From the NCBI GenBank assembly GCA_043785105.1, contig JAYVXO010000198.1, positions 10,216-74,215 of the forward strand: DNA of 64,000 nt, in the 5' to 3' direction. The DNA is from Fimbriiglobus sp043785105. Its GTDB lineage: Bacteria > Planctomycetota > Planctomycetia > Gemmatales > Gemmataceae. The position numbers were made by a program, and so were the translations under genes. Under the pieces are notes generated by a model, which was not told where the DNA came from, searched no databases, and worked only from the letters and a program-made list of their open reading frames with translations. Position 1 is the stretch's first letter. Each line of letters begins with the position of its first letter. Below, piece after piece: positions 25,652 to 34,738 of this stretch.

Positions 25652-25677
25652 CCGGATCAACGGGGTTCTTTCGGGAC
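25652..25677. repeat. 26-bp direct repeat, right copy
   Basis: This copy spans the last codons and stop of the minus-strand gene at 25657-27567 and is identical to 23888-23913. Confidence 0.9.
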
Positions 25678-27567
25678 TGGCTTCGATTCGTCGGAATCAT
25701 TCGGAACTGGCGGCGGTTCGAGTAACTTCATTAACATGTTGCTGAGCGATTTCTTCGCATCGGGAAGTCGCACAACAAACGGCATCCGATTTTCCTTTGT
25801 GCCGATCGCCACGCTCACAGATGGCAGGTGTTTCACCGCTCGTGCGATTGCAACAGACAAGGGTGAAGGACTTGCAAGTTCCGGTTCCGGTAAACTGAAA
25901 CGACCCGTTTCGTTAACCAACGGCGGCGCGAAGACAACACCCGGATCGAGCATCAGCCCGCCGAGAATTCGGTTCGGGTCACCCGGTTGAATGGGGAACA
26001 GCGGTTGCAGTAACCAGGCAAGATCGATCAGCGCAAGTGCAGTCGTGTCCGGCCTGACCGCCTGTTTGGGGATCCAATTTTTGGCGTCCGTGTTCCCGGT
26101 GATGACGGCTTTGACCGCGTTCAAATCCTGGCTAATCACCACTCGTTTTTTCGTCACGGCAAATCGCCACGCTGTCTTTTTGTCGCCGGTTCCCGTCAGC
26201 ATCGTGAACACAGCCACCCCGTTGACCAACTCCGAAACCGACGATTCGCCGCCCAACAGTTGCGGTATCATCGTGGGCAATTCTTCGGTCCACTGATCGG
26301 CATCCCGCAACGTGTCCAGGTGGAGAATGGCGACTGACAACGGGCTGACACTCGATGGGGTGAACATCGTGACGGCGTTGACGGAGGCGAGCAGTTCGAC
26401 CGGGGGTTTTCGCCCCGTGTCTTGTTCAATCGCGGCAATCTGTTCCGACGGCTTCTTGCCAATCACGCCCCAGGCACAGGCAATGGCATCCGCAACCGTG
26501 AGGACCGATTTTACCCGTTGCTCGCCTGATGGCAGCGACACCGTGACCGCACCATGTGGAGGGCCGGGTAGCGATTTGAAATGATCCGCGTTCACTCGGG
26601 AGCCAATCAGAAGGGATGCCAATGGGTTGGGTAACTTCGGGTCGCGGACAATCTCGCCGCTTAGTTCCACACGATCGGCGTCGAGTGAAAACGTGGCGGT
26701 CACGACCGGGATTGACTTCGGGTTGGCAACGAAACGAACCATTGCGATGAAGTCGGTTTCGGCTTTTGCCGTGGCGACTTTGTTGGCAGCATCGTATTGG
26801 GCGAGCCAATTCGCTGGAGTGGCGTACAGGAACAAACCAGGCCGATCGCGTGCGGCTTGTTGTGCGCGAAACAGTTCACTTTGTGCGAGCGATGCGTCTT
26901 TCGATTTGCCGTGGAAGCGACGCAACACGTCCGCAATTGCATCCCGTCCAGAGCCGATGATGAACAGCCCTGGCGTATAAGCATACGTGACTTCGGCTTT
27001 GCCTTCGGGCCACGGGTCGTTTTTCGGTTCGGCAATTGCCGCTTGGCCCACATCGAGCGGCTGGCCCGCAAACGTGCGGTGCTGATAAATCGGTATGCCA
27101 TCAATCACGCCGACACGACGAACGTCGGATGAGGTCGTCAAAAACAGCCGAATCGCTAGCCCAGTGGCGTTGCTATCGCCCAACAGAATCGCTGCGGCGT
27201 AGCGGGCATTCTGTTGGGCGTCGTACCCCGTGAACGCCACTGCTGCCCCAGTCAACCGCTTCACTTCCGCGAGAAATTCCGGCGCTGTGAACAGTGTTAA
27301 CAACGCGGCTTCCCGAACCGTATTCGCTTGGCCAAGGTCCGGCACGCGGTCGTAGCGATCGTGCACCAACTTGCTTGCGTCGGCCCACGGTGTGCCTTCA
27401 ACCAGTGCCTTCACACTCGTGACAAACGCGCCCGGCTTGGCAATCTCGGCGTAAGCCAGCGTGTCGGCGGGGAACAGCTTCGATAGATCGGTGACGGGTT
27501 GTGCAACGCCATTTGAAGCTAACAACCCGATCAACAGCACGCCCATCACGCTACGAAACAACGGCAT
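25657..27567 (-). CDS. Secreted planctomycete protein of unknown function
   Basis: I do not recognise a named domain. The start at ATG 27567 follows GAGGGA with 6-nt spacing and gives a signal peptide (MPLFRSVMGVLLIGLL) with a cleavage site near N-G-V-A-Q. The mature 610 residues contain two similar-looking halves of beta-rich sequence. Features such as A-Y-A-E-I-A-K-P-G-A-F and L-F-L-Y-A-T-P-A-N resemble DUF3352-type planctomycete proteins. It starts 15 nt after the stop of the PVC cytochrome fusion gene, so the two form an operon and may act in the same envelope process (inference). Its 3' end has been duplicated. Confidence 0.75.
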   Translation of the reverse strand: MPLFRSVMGVLLIGLLASNGVAQPVTDLSKLFPADTLAYAEIAKPGAFVTSVKALVEGTPWADASKLVHDRYDRVPDLGQANTVREAALLTLFTAPEFLAEVKRLTGAAVAFTGYDAQQNARYAAAILLGDSNATGLAIRLFLTTSSDVRRVGVIDGIPIYQHRTFAGQPLDVGQAAIAEPKNDPWPEGKAEVTYAYTPGLFIIGSGRDAIADVLRRFHGKSKDASLAQSELFRAQQAARDRPGLFLYATPANWLAQYDAANKVATAKAETDFIAMVRFVANPKSIPVVTATFSLDADRVELSGEIVRDPKLPNPLASLLIGSRVNADHFKSLPGPPHGAVTVSLPSGEQRVKSVLTVADAIACAWGVIGKKPSEQIAAIEQDTGRKPPVELLASVNAVTMFTPSSVSPLSVAILHLDTLRDADQWTEELPTMIPQLLGGESSVSELVNGVAVFTMLTGTGDKKTAWRFAVTKKRVVISQDLNAVKAVITGNTDAKNWIPKQAVRPDTTALALIDLAWLLQPLFPIQPGDPNRILGGLMLDPGVVFAPPLVNETGRFSLPEPELASPSPLSVAIARAVKHLPSVSVAIGTKENRMPFVVRLPDAKKSLSNMLMKLLEPPPVPNDSDESKPVPKEPR

Positions 27568-27581
27568 CACGGTCCCTCGGC

Positions 27582-30500
27582 TCACTTCGAGTTTGTTGTC
27601 CACAATACTGCGTTCGACACGAGCCGCAAGAAATTCGCGTCCGCAAAGTCCGCTTGGTGGCCAAGCGACGTGTAGAAGACCCGTTGCGTTTTACCGACAG
27701 AAACTTTGTGATCCCGCACCCACGCAACGGGTTCGGTGATGTTCGGGATTGAACCCGTTAGCAACACGGTCACGTCGTTCGTTAGCTCTGGGTTCTTGTA
27801 CAAGCTGCCCACGGTGGTGAACGGCTTCACACCTTCTAGCAGGGGGTGCTTCGCGTTCATCTCAACCACTTTCACGTCACACTTCGGCCCAGCTTTGTGG
27901 TGCATTTGGTAGTTGCCGCCGAAGACATGCTTGTCCATCTCCAACCAGTTTTGCAACCCGTGGCTCGCGGTCCGAATGCCGATGACGGGCTTACCGGATT
28001 CGACGTACTTTTTGATGAGGTCGAGTTGCGCCGGTTCGGGCTTCAAACGGCGGGTGAAGAAAATCGCCACGTCGCAAGTGGCCAGTTGATCCAGTCCGGC
28101 AATGTCGGTGTCGGTCTTGCGGAACATGCAGACACACTCGACCGCGTGGTTCGCTTCGAGGTGTTTTTGCAAGAGGGCGAACGACGCATCCGATTCGTAC
28201 TCCAGCGACCCGGAAATCAACGCGACTTTCAGCTTCTTCGCGGCAGGTTTCGGCGCGTCCGACGTGATGTACGCAAACAGGTCACGCACTTCGGCATCGC
28301 TCAGCGTGTCGAGCAATTTTTCGGGCATCAATGACACGGCCAACGGGATCATCTTGTCGATGTCGGCGCGGGCCAGGACTGTTTTTTGCGCCAGGTCGTT
28401 GACCACGTTCGACAGCGTGACGGACTGCCCGTTCGATTCGCTCACCAAGCCCGTCAGGGTACGACCGTCCGTGGTGTCGATCTTGTACGCGATGAATTCC
28501 GGGCGGATGTAACTCGACGGATCGACGATTTGCGACAGCATGTAGTTGCGGTTCTTGCGGTCAGCGGTCGTCAGGTCCGGCCCGACTTTCCCCCCTTCGG
28601 CATGGAGTTGATGGCATACCCCGCACTGCTTCGTGAATATCACTTTGCCATTCGACACGTCACCGGCACCCTCGCGGCTCAACAATAGGTTCAACGCCGT
28701 GATGCGGGCTTGTTTTTCGCCAGCGGTCGCGGGGCCAAACTTGCCGAAGTGTTTCTCGACTTGGCTCGTCAACTCCGGGTCGTTCAACGTGACCGCAATT
28801 TTCGCGTGGTCCAGCGTGAGGTCGCTCTTCGGAAATGTTCCGGCGGCGTAGCGGAGGAACAGTTCTCGCGCCCATGTTGGCCGGGACACGAGAACCCCGA
28901 TCGCCTTTTTCTTCACCCCGGCGGACCACGTTGGGTACAGCGTGAAAATCGTCTCCATCGTCTTCGCATTCCCGCCCAGCGAAGCCGCGTCGAGGAGTCC
29001 ACTGCGTAGCGAATCCGTCTTCGCCAGCGGAAGTTGCTCCACCCAGAGTGTGGTAAAATCACCGGCTTTTAAGCGGGATGCGGTGGCAATCCACGTCAAC
29101 CGTTGACTGTCCGGAAGTGCCACGTTCAGCACGTGAGTGCGAACCTCCGCGATGGCGTCCCGGTCACCCAGTTTCGCTAATAGCCGCAACGCCGTATCGT
29201 CCTGCGGTAACTTCTTGCGAACCGTGTGGAAGTGTGGCGTGAGAATCTTGGCATCCACTATGGCGCCGGAATCCATCGCCATTTCCGTCGCCCGCACGAT
29301 CGTGGCCAACCGCTTGCCGTCACCACTCGCCGCAAGTTCGGCGTTCAGGATGGTTTGATACACGACGAACGACTTCGGGCGACCGTCCGAAAGTGTTCGT
29401 CGCATAAACCGTTCGAGTAACCCCAGTGAAGCGGGGCCGGTACTTGCGGTTGCCAACACCGTGTTCGCCGCCAAGATCGGGTCCGCGTTAATGTGCGATT
29501 CGATGGCCCACCACACCAATAGTGGCAACGCCGAAATAGCGTCGGTGTCCGCGCGCCGAAGCAATTGCCCCACGAGTTCCAGCCCGTCAGTCGCGGTCAG
29601 TCGTTTCGCAGTACACGCGATTTGCGCTAGCACGACTGCCGAGGTGTCTTTGCTCGCCAAGTCCTGTAACGCCGTTTTCGTGCGACGATCCAGCGGTCCA
29701 GGCCGATACGCGATGTGGTCGCCCAAGAATCGCACGGTCCAGGCCCGAATGGATTCGTTGTCGCTTCGCAAAAAGTCCTGGGCGAGATCAAGAATCAACG
29801 CGGGGTCGAGTTGGTAGAACGTCCACAACGATTCGAGTGCCAACTGCCCGCGACGTTCCAGGATGTTGGTTTTGAGCGTATTCAGAACGGTTTCATCGTT
29901 CCGCTCCACTAGTAGTCGGCGGGCTTCTCGTCGCCACCACACGTTCGCGTTGTTCAACAATTCCACGAGTTCGCCGCTCGACTTGAACCGCAAGTCGAAC
30001 GTCGGGTACTTCGGCCCGCCCTGATACTCGATGCGATAAACCCGCCCATTGGTCTTGTCCCAGTTGTCGATGGGGTCGATGTGGGCGGCGCGTTTGTCGT
30101 ACCAATCCGCCACGTAAATACAGCCGTCCGGACCGAGCATCAGATCGACGGGGCGGAACCACGAGTCGTTGGCTTGCAACAAATCGCCGCCCGGTTCGGC
30201 GGTGAAGCTCGCGCCCTTCGGCGTCATGGTGTTTCGATACACCGCGTTCGACAGCAGGTTCCCCGCGATGTACTGCCCTCGATATTCTTTCGGGTACACA
30301 TCGGCTTCGTACAGCACCCCACCACAGGTGACGTGGCCGCCTTTGAACCCCTTGTACGGCACATGCTCGAAGTAGCCATACGAGTACGGGTTGTGCAGCG
30401 GTCCGTGCTTGCTGAAGCCCTTGATGTAGTACGCCCCTTGCATCTGGTGCAGCATCGCAAACCCGGTGCTGTTCGTCCCCGCGATGCACTCGCCGTTCTT

Positions 30501-31259
30501 GTTGAAGTCGAGGCCGAACGTGTTACCGCCGCCTTCGCTGAAGAGTTCAAACTGCTTGGTTTTCGGGTGGTACCGCCAGATGCCCTGTTGAAACTCAACG
30601 ACCTCCGGTTTGCCTTTCGACAGCGAATTCGGGGTCTGAATCCGGCACGTACTCGTACTCCCCGCCGCGCCGTAAAGCCAACCGTCCGGCCCCCATTGCA
30701 GGCTGTTGGCCACGCTGTGCGTGTCATCCATGCCGAACCCGGTTAGCAGAACTTCCGGGTCGCCGTCCGGAACGTCGTCCTGGTTTTTGTCCGCGTAAAA
30801 CAGCAGGTACGGCGACTGCACCACGAACACCCCGCCGTGCCCGATGCAAAACCCGGACGCCAAGTTGAGGCCACTGATAAAGTCCTTCGACTTCTGAAAC
30901 ACCCCGTTCTCGTCCGGGTCAAAACAAATCGTGATACGGTCCGCCCCCTTCGGCCCACGCGGTGGCGGTTCGGGGAACTTGTCCCAGATGGTTCGCAAGT
31001 ATTGATCCTGCTTCACCGGCTTCAACCCCGCCGGGTTCGGGTACTGCAAATACTGCAACACCCACAACCGCCCCCGCTCATCGAAACTCATACTCAGCGG
31101 TTGCCGAACCATCGGCTCCGTCGCCACCGCCCGCACACTAAACCCCGGCGGCAACTTCATCCGCTTGGTCGCCGCCTCCGGCGAGAACCCCTGCCCGTAC
31201 CCCATCAGCGGCATGAGTAGAAGGCCGCCTAAAGCGAACACGTGAAAGAGGTGTTTCAT
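27582..31259 (-). CDS. Giant PVC-type cytochrome: propeller, HEAT, cytochrome c and ThuA domains
   Basis: This 1225-aa secreted protein begins with a signal peptide (residues 1-22). Residues about 30-410 form a PVC membrane-bound-dehydrogenase beta-propeller (G-P-D-G-W-L-Y-G, G-P-D-G-C-I-Y-V-A-D-W-Y-D). Residues about 430-860 are helical HEAT-like repeats. A haem c site C-G-V-C-H is at 879-883, in the PVC-type C-x-x-C-H region with D-P-S-S-Y-I-R-P-E-F. Residues about 1008-1222 are a ThuA-like domain (glutamine-amidotransferase fold): V-A-L-I-S-G-S-L-E-Y-E-S and H-P-L-L-E-G-V-K-P-F. This joins electron transfer to a domain associated with sugar metabolism. The natural substrate is unknown. Confidence 0.9.
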   Translation of the reverse strand: MKHLFHVFALGGLLLMPLMGYGQGFSPEAATKRMKLPPGFSVRAVATEPMVRQPLSMSFDERGRLWVLQYLQYPNPAGLKPVKQDQYLRTIWDKFPEPPPRGPKGADRITICFDPDENGVFQKSKDFISGLNLASGFCIGHGGVFVVQSPYLLFYADKNQDDVPDGDPEVLLTGFGMDDTHSVANSLQWGPDGWLYGAAGSTSTCRIQTPNSLSKGKPEVVEFQQGIWRYHPKTKQFELFSEGGGNTFGLDFNKNGECIAGTNSTGFAMLHQMQGAYYIKGFSKHGPLHNPYSYGYFEHVPYKGFKGGHVTCGGVLYEADVYPKEYRGQYIAGNLLSNAVYRNTMTPKGASFTAEPGGDLLQANDSWFRPVDLMLGPDGCIYVADWYDKRAAHIDPIDNWDKTNGRVYRIEYQGGPKYPTFDLRFKSSGELVELLNNANVWWRREARRLLVERNDETVLNTLKTNILERRGQLALESLWTFYQLDPALILDLAQDFLRSDNESIRAWTVRFLGDHIAYRPGPLDRRTKTALQDLASKDTSAVVLAQIACTAKRLTATDGLELVGQLLRRADTDAISALPLLVWWAIESHINADPILAANTVLATASTGPASLGLLERFMRRTLSDGRPKSFVVYQTILNAELAASGDGKRLATIVRATEMAMDSGAIVDAKILTPHFHTVRKKLPQDDTALRLLAKLGDRDAIAEVRTHVLNVALPDSQRLTWIATASRLKAGDFTTLWVEQLPLAKTDSLRSGLLDAASLGGNAKTMETIFTLYPTWSAGVKKKAIGVLVSRPTWARELFLRYAAGTFPKSDLTLDHAKIAVTLNDPELTSQVEKHFGKFGPATAGEKQARITALNLLLSREGAGDVSNGKVIFTKQCGVCHQLHAEGGKVGPDLTTADRKNRNYMLSQIVDPSSYIRPEFIAYKIDTTDGRTLTGLVSESNGQSVTLSNVVNDLAQKTVLARADIDKMIPLAVSLMPEKLLDTLSDAEVRDLFAYITSDAPKPAAKKLKVALISGSLEYESDASFALLQKHLEANHAVECVCMFRKTDTDIAGLDQLATCDVAIFFTRRLKPEPAQLDLIKKYVESGKPVIGIRTASHGLQNWLEMDKHVFGGNYQMHHKAGPKCDVKVVEMNAKHPLLEGVKPFTTVGSLYKNPELTNDVTVLLTGSIPNITEPVAWVRDHKVSVGKTQRVFYTSLGHQADFADANFLRLVSNAVLWTTNSK

Positions 31260-31702
31260 ATCAGCAACCGAGTCACGGAGGGAGGGAGCCGGAACGATGC
31301 CCTAGCGTAATGGATGTGCGGCAGAAATGAAAGCGTTCAGTGAATGAAGTGTTGTCAGGGTAGGCGTCACGAAAGTTGGTGGAAAATTTATCCACGACAC
31401 TGGCGATCGTTGTGACTTCAGGCTGAAAGCCTGGGAGAACTTAGCCCAGGGCAAGGAGGCTTTGCGACGACGCCCTGGGTAGTCACCGGAAACTTACTCA
31501 GCCTGAAGGGCTGACAGCGATCGTTCCCGACTCTCGGCTCGCAGCCTTTCAGGCTGCTATTTGGTTGGGTCGTGAACCCAGGGCGTCGCCGAAGCGGCTC
31601 GCCCTGGGCTTAGTTCTCCCAGGCTTTCAGCCTGAAAACCGAGCAATTTGTACCAAAAACTCCACCAACAAATCTGACGCTCACCCGAGTTGTCAATCGG
31701 TG
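31260..31702. other. Intergenic region containing a nested palindrome
   Basis: There is no supported gene. Apart from A/T-rich flanks, the stretch consists of the palindromic element at 31417-31636. Confidence 0.8.
31417..31636. repeat. 220-bp nested palindromic element ('AGGCTGAAAGCCTGGG' type)
   Basis: The outer arms 31417-31452 and 31601-31636 are inverted copies with 35 of 36 positions matching. Inside, GACGCCCTGGGT near 31469 pairs with ACCCAGGGCGTC near 31576. The centre has a third nested pair (CAGCCTGAAGGGCTG near 31500 and CAGCCTTTCAGGCTG near 31546). No transposase-like gene is near. It resembles a dispersed planctomycete intergenic repeat. Confidence 0.9.
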
Positions 31703-32636
31703 TCAGGAAATCTCACTCAGTTTGAACGACACGCTATAGTAACGGACGTTGATGTTGGGTGTTACCGACAAGGCGTAGGTCAACTTATCATCCGGTTTTT
31801 GACAGATAACAAGCCCTTTCACGGCTTGGCCATTGGTCGCAATGTTCTTCTTCACCCATCCCATGTAGCGAAGAATTTGGCCTACAACCTGATCCGATGT
31901 ACGGCCTTTCTTTAACTCAATCACAACGAACGACTTGGACTTCGGTTCAACTGCGAGAATATCAATCAACCCGATTTCGGTGTAATACTGCTGACCCTCG
32001 TTCCCGTTCTCGTCTTCGTAAATCTTCAATTCATCTTTGAAAATCGTACTGAAGTTACCGACGATGAAGTCTTCCAGGTACTTCTCCAAACCGAACGTGT
32101 ATTGGTCTATAACCGGCTCTGGAATTTCAATGGGACTCGGTACGCCAGATCCTTCGAGCGCACTATGGAATTGTTCTTCCGAAAACTCGCCAAGAGTTGG
32201 CATCGGAAAAACGACAGTGGGAAAGCCCTTGTCTCGTGGGTGTAACTGCCATTCAACATCAAGGAAATTGGAGTGCGAATAGTTGGCTGAAGCGAGATGA
32301 GGGTTTTTCCCAGGCATGTATACAGCTGGGTTCATAACCTTGCCGACGGCGGCTAGCGTCTTACGTCCTCTTCGAGCGATCACGTAATCGCCAATGGCAA
32401 TTTCGTGGTAGAAAGTCCATAGCATGTTGGCATAAAGCCCGTGCGTTTGTGGTGGTTTGTCAGGGTATTTTAAGGCGACAGCCCTTATGCAATTCTTCCC
32501 GGCTCAGCTTCGACACATCACCAAGTTCGCTCCAGCCGATCGAAATGACATTGTTTGCAAGGTCGAACTGCCACACTTTGTCAAAAAGTTCCGGAGGTTT
32601 CGACTCGACCGGAGCTATAACCCAGTAACGTGGCAT
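31703..32636 (-). pseudogene. Frameshifted EVE-like plus PD-(D/E)XK nuclease gene
   Basis: The N-terminus is read from ATG 32636 (M-P-R-Y-W-V-I-A-P-V, then Q-F-D-L-A-N-N-V-I-S-I-G-W-S-E-L-G-D) up to a TGA at 32460. The continuation D-K-P-P-Q-T-H-G-L-Y, M-L-W-T-F-Y-H-E-I-A-I-G-D-Y-V-I-A-R-R-G-R-K lies in another frame open to 31703. One extra G in GGG at 32482-32484 explains the shift. The first part looks like an EVE/PUA-like fold and the second is nuclease-like: G-L-I-D-I-L-A-V, then V-I-E-L-K-K-G-R (the D...E-x-K metal motif). Such proteins resemble NucS-type or restriction endonucleases. If the extra G is real, the protein is broken. Confidence 0.85.
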
Positions 32637-32864
32637 GAATTTACTCCTTCAAAGCCATCTTCGGCATCCAAACGCAAAAGCCCGAGTGCGGGCACAGCAC
32701 CATTAATTTACGAACTTTCAGAAAACAATCGTCATACATTCCACCAACCCGTGACACAATGTTCTTGGCGTGTGAAAAAATACAACGACTGGGATGGTAA
32801 GATGCAGTCGCCGTCGGCTGCTCGGGGTGATTGATCGCCGCACTCCAACAACAACTGCCCGCAT

Positions 32865-34259
32865 ATGTCCGAACCCGCACTCCCTGATTCGCCGAACTCG
32901 AAACGCCCGGCGTCTGGTACGCCGAGTTGGCGGGCGTACTTCCATGCCAGTACGAAGGCGGTGTTCATCATCGGTGCGTCGCGGCGGCTACGGTATGCCA
33001 ACCCGGCGTGGGAAGCACTGACGGGGCGGCCACTGGCGAAGATTCGTGGGATGCGGATTTCGCACTTTCGTTCGGCGTCCGGGTTGGGGCAAACACTGAT
33101 GCCGCCCTCGGAGGTGTGGGACGGCCACACGTCCACGGTGCGGCGGGCGTTGCCGGATGCTGATGCGGGGCCGCCGTGGTGGGACATCACGTTCGTGCCG
33201 ATGCCGGGTGAAAGCGGATTGCTTGGTGTCGTCGGGTTTATTACCGAAGTCGGAGTGGCGCCAACCCGACGCGAGATGACTATTCCCGCAGGCATCGCGG
33301 ACTTGCGGTTGCAGCACGCCTTGCACTATTCGCACGATCGGCTCAGTGGTGCTTCGCCGCTCACGGCCCGGTTGCTTTCCCAAGTGCGACTCGCCGGAAG
33401 TTCCACTGCACCTGTGTGGATTACGGGCGAGAGTGGCAGCGGCAAATCGACCATCGCGCGTGTCATCCACCACAACGGCTTGAGCTGGGAACGCGCGTTC
33501 TTCAGCATCGACGGCGCGGCGGTGCAGCCATATCTGATTGATAGCCAACTCTTCGGCAAAGGCGGTCTAACGACATCCCCGCACCTCGGCACGCTGTACC
33601 TACACGACCCTGCAACGTTGCCCCGCGACTTGCAGGAAAAGATTGTCACCCTGGTGACACAACCGGGGCCGAACTCACCGCGATTGATCTGCTCCGCAAC
33701 ACGCAGTGCGGCGGAGTTGGTGAAGACTCAGCACCTGTTGCCAGCGTTTCACACGCAGTTGTCTGCGCTCGAAATCACCGTCCCATCCCTTCGTGATCGC
33801 CTGGAAGACTTGCCGTATTTTGTGACCCGGTTACTTCAGCCCGCCAACCCGGAAATCGCCGATGACCTGTGGCCGGCGTTACGGTCCTACACGTGGCCCG
33901 GCAACCTGCGCGAACTCGCCACAGTGTTGCAGCAGACCATCGCCAAAGCCGAAACGGGGCCGATCACGCCCGACCACCTGCCGCGATACATCCGCGAAAA
34001 GTACCTACTTACGGAGAATCCGATTCCGACGCCGACCGTGCCGCGATCAATGGACACAATTTTACTCGCGGTCGAAAAGCGGCTGATCGAGTTGGCGTTG
34101 CACAAGACGGGGAACTCGCAAACCGATGCCGCCGAGATGCTCGGCATGTTCCGCAGCCGGTTGTGGCGTCGGGTGGAAGCGTTGAAAATCTCCCCGGCAC
34201 TCCCCGTATCGAAGCCACGGAAAAAGAAGGGTGAACCCGACGCAGAGGATTCGCCATGA
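32865..34259 (+). CDS. Sigma-54-activator-like AAA+ protein, degenerate
   Basis: It has an N-terminal PAS-like domain (residues about 25-135), an AAA+ core and a C-terminal Fis-type helix-turn-helix (about 410-445; T-G-N-S-Q-T-D-A-A-E-M-L-G). Walker A is intact (G-E-S-G-S-G-K-S-T, 188-196). The region that should hold the GAFTGA sigma-54 loop reads L-F-G-K-G-G-L-T-T-S-P-H-L-G, so the loop is missing, and the Walker B acidic pair is replaced (T-L-Y-L-H-D-P-A-T-L). Y-T-W-P-G-N-L-R-E-L (sensor II) is kept. It is probably a DNA-binding regulator that no longer works with sigma-54. It overlaps the next gene by ATGA. Confidence 0.88.
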   Translation: MSEPALPDSPNSKRPASGTPSWRAYFHASTKAVFIIGASRRLRYANPAWEALTGRPLAKIRGMRISHFRSASGLGQTLMPPSEVWDGHTSTVRRALPDADAGPPWWDITFVPMPGESGLLGVVGFITEVGVAPTRREMTIPAGIADLRLQHALHYSHDRLSGASPLTARLLSQVRLAGSSTAPVWITGESGSGKSTIARVIHHNGLSWERAFFSIDGAAVQPYLIDSQLFGKGGLTTSPHLGTLYLHDPATLPRDLQEKIVTLVTQPGPNSPRLICSATRSAAELVKTQHLLPAFHTQLSALEITVPSLRDRLEDLPYFVTRLLQPANPEIADDLWPALRSYTWPGNLRELATVLQQTIAKAETGPITPDHLPRYIREKYLLTENPIPTPTVPRSMDTILLAVEKRLIELALHKTGNSQTDAAEMLGMFRSRLWRRVEALKISPALPVSKPRKKKGEPDAEDSP

Positions 34260-34738
34260 AGTACCCGCAAGTCATCGTGTGCGGTTTCGACGACTGGATC
34301 GCCAACCAACTCCGCGAACTCGCCACGGAGACCCGGTGGCTCTTGCACGAAGTCCGGCTGACGACCGCGATTGCAACTCACTTGACCGCCCAGCGCCCGA
34401 CGGTGTTGCTGTTGCAAGCCGACCCGACTTCGCCCAAGTTGGACGTGCTAGAAACGCTTTCGGACGTTCATCGACGCTACCCGGATGTTGCCATCGTGGT
34501 GTTGAGCGATGCGAAGCTGCCGGACGAATCGCGAGCCAACTGGACGGCGAGCGTGCTGGACTTGGGAGCGAGTTGCGTGCTGTTTCCACCGTACACCCGA
34601 CTGCTTCTCGAAGACCTTGTCACGGGCCTGATGACGGCCACGATTCGCCGCACGATTGGTGAACCCGTCACCATGCCACGATCACAACCAGAAGTCACCA
34701 TCGACCTAGCCGAAGGCCATTACGAGGAACCATCGTGA
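34256..34738 (+). CDS. Pseudo-receiver (response-regulator-like) protein
   Basis: This 160-aa protein has the alternating beta-alpha layout of a receiver domain (P-Q-V-I-V-C-G-F-D-D-W-I, P-T-V-L-L-L-Q-A-D, A-I-V-V-L-S-D-A, L-G-A-S-C-V-L-F-P-P-Y-T). The normal phospho-acceptor Asp (L-L-L-D) is Gln here, and the conserved Lys before the last helix (T-K-P) is Pro. It is therefore unlikely to be phosphorylated in the usual way. It has no output domain. It overlaps both neighbours (ATGA at 34256, GTGA at 34735), so it is co-translated with the AAA+ regulator and the ferredoxin. Confidence 0.8.
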   Translation: MKYPQVIVCGFDDWIANQLRELATETRWLLHEVRLTTAIATHLTAQRPTVLLLQADPTSPKLDVLETLSDVHRRYPDVAIVVLSDAKLPDESRANWTASVLDLGASCVLFPPYTRLLLEDLVTGLMTATIRRTIGEPVTMPRSQPEVTIDLAEGHYEEPS

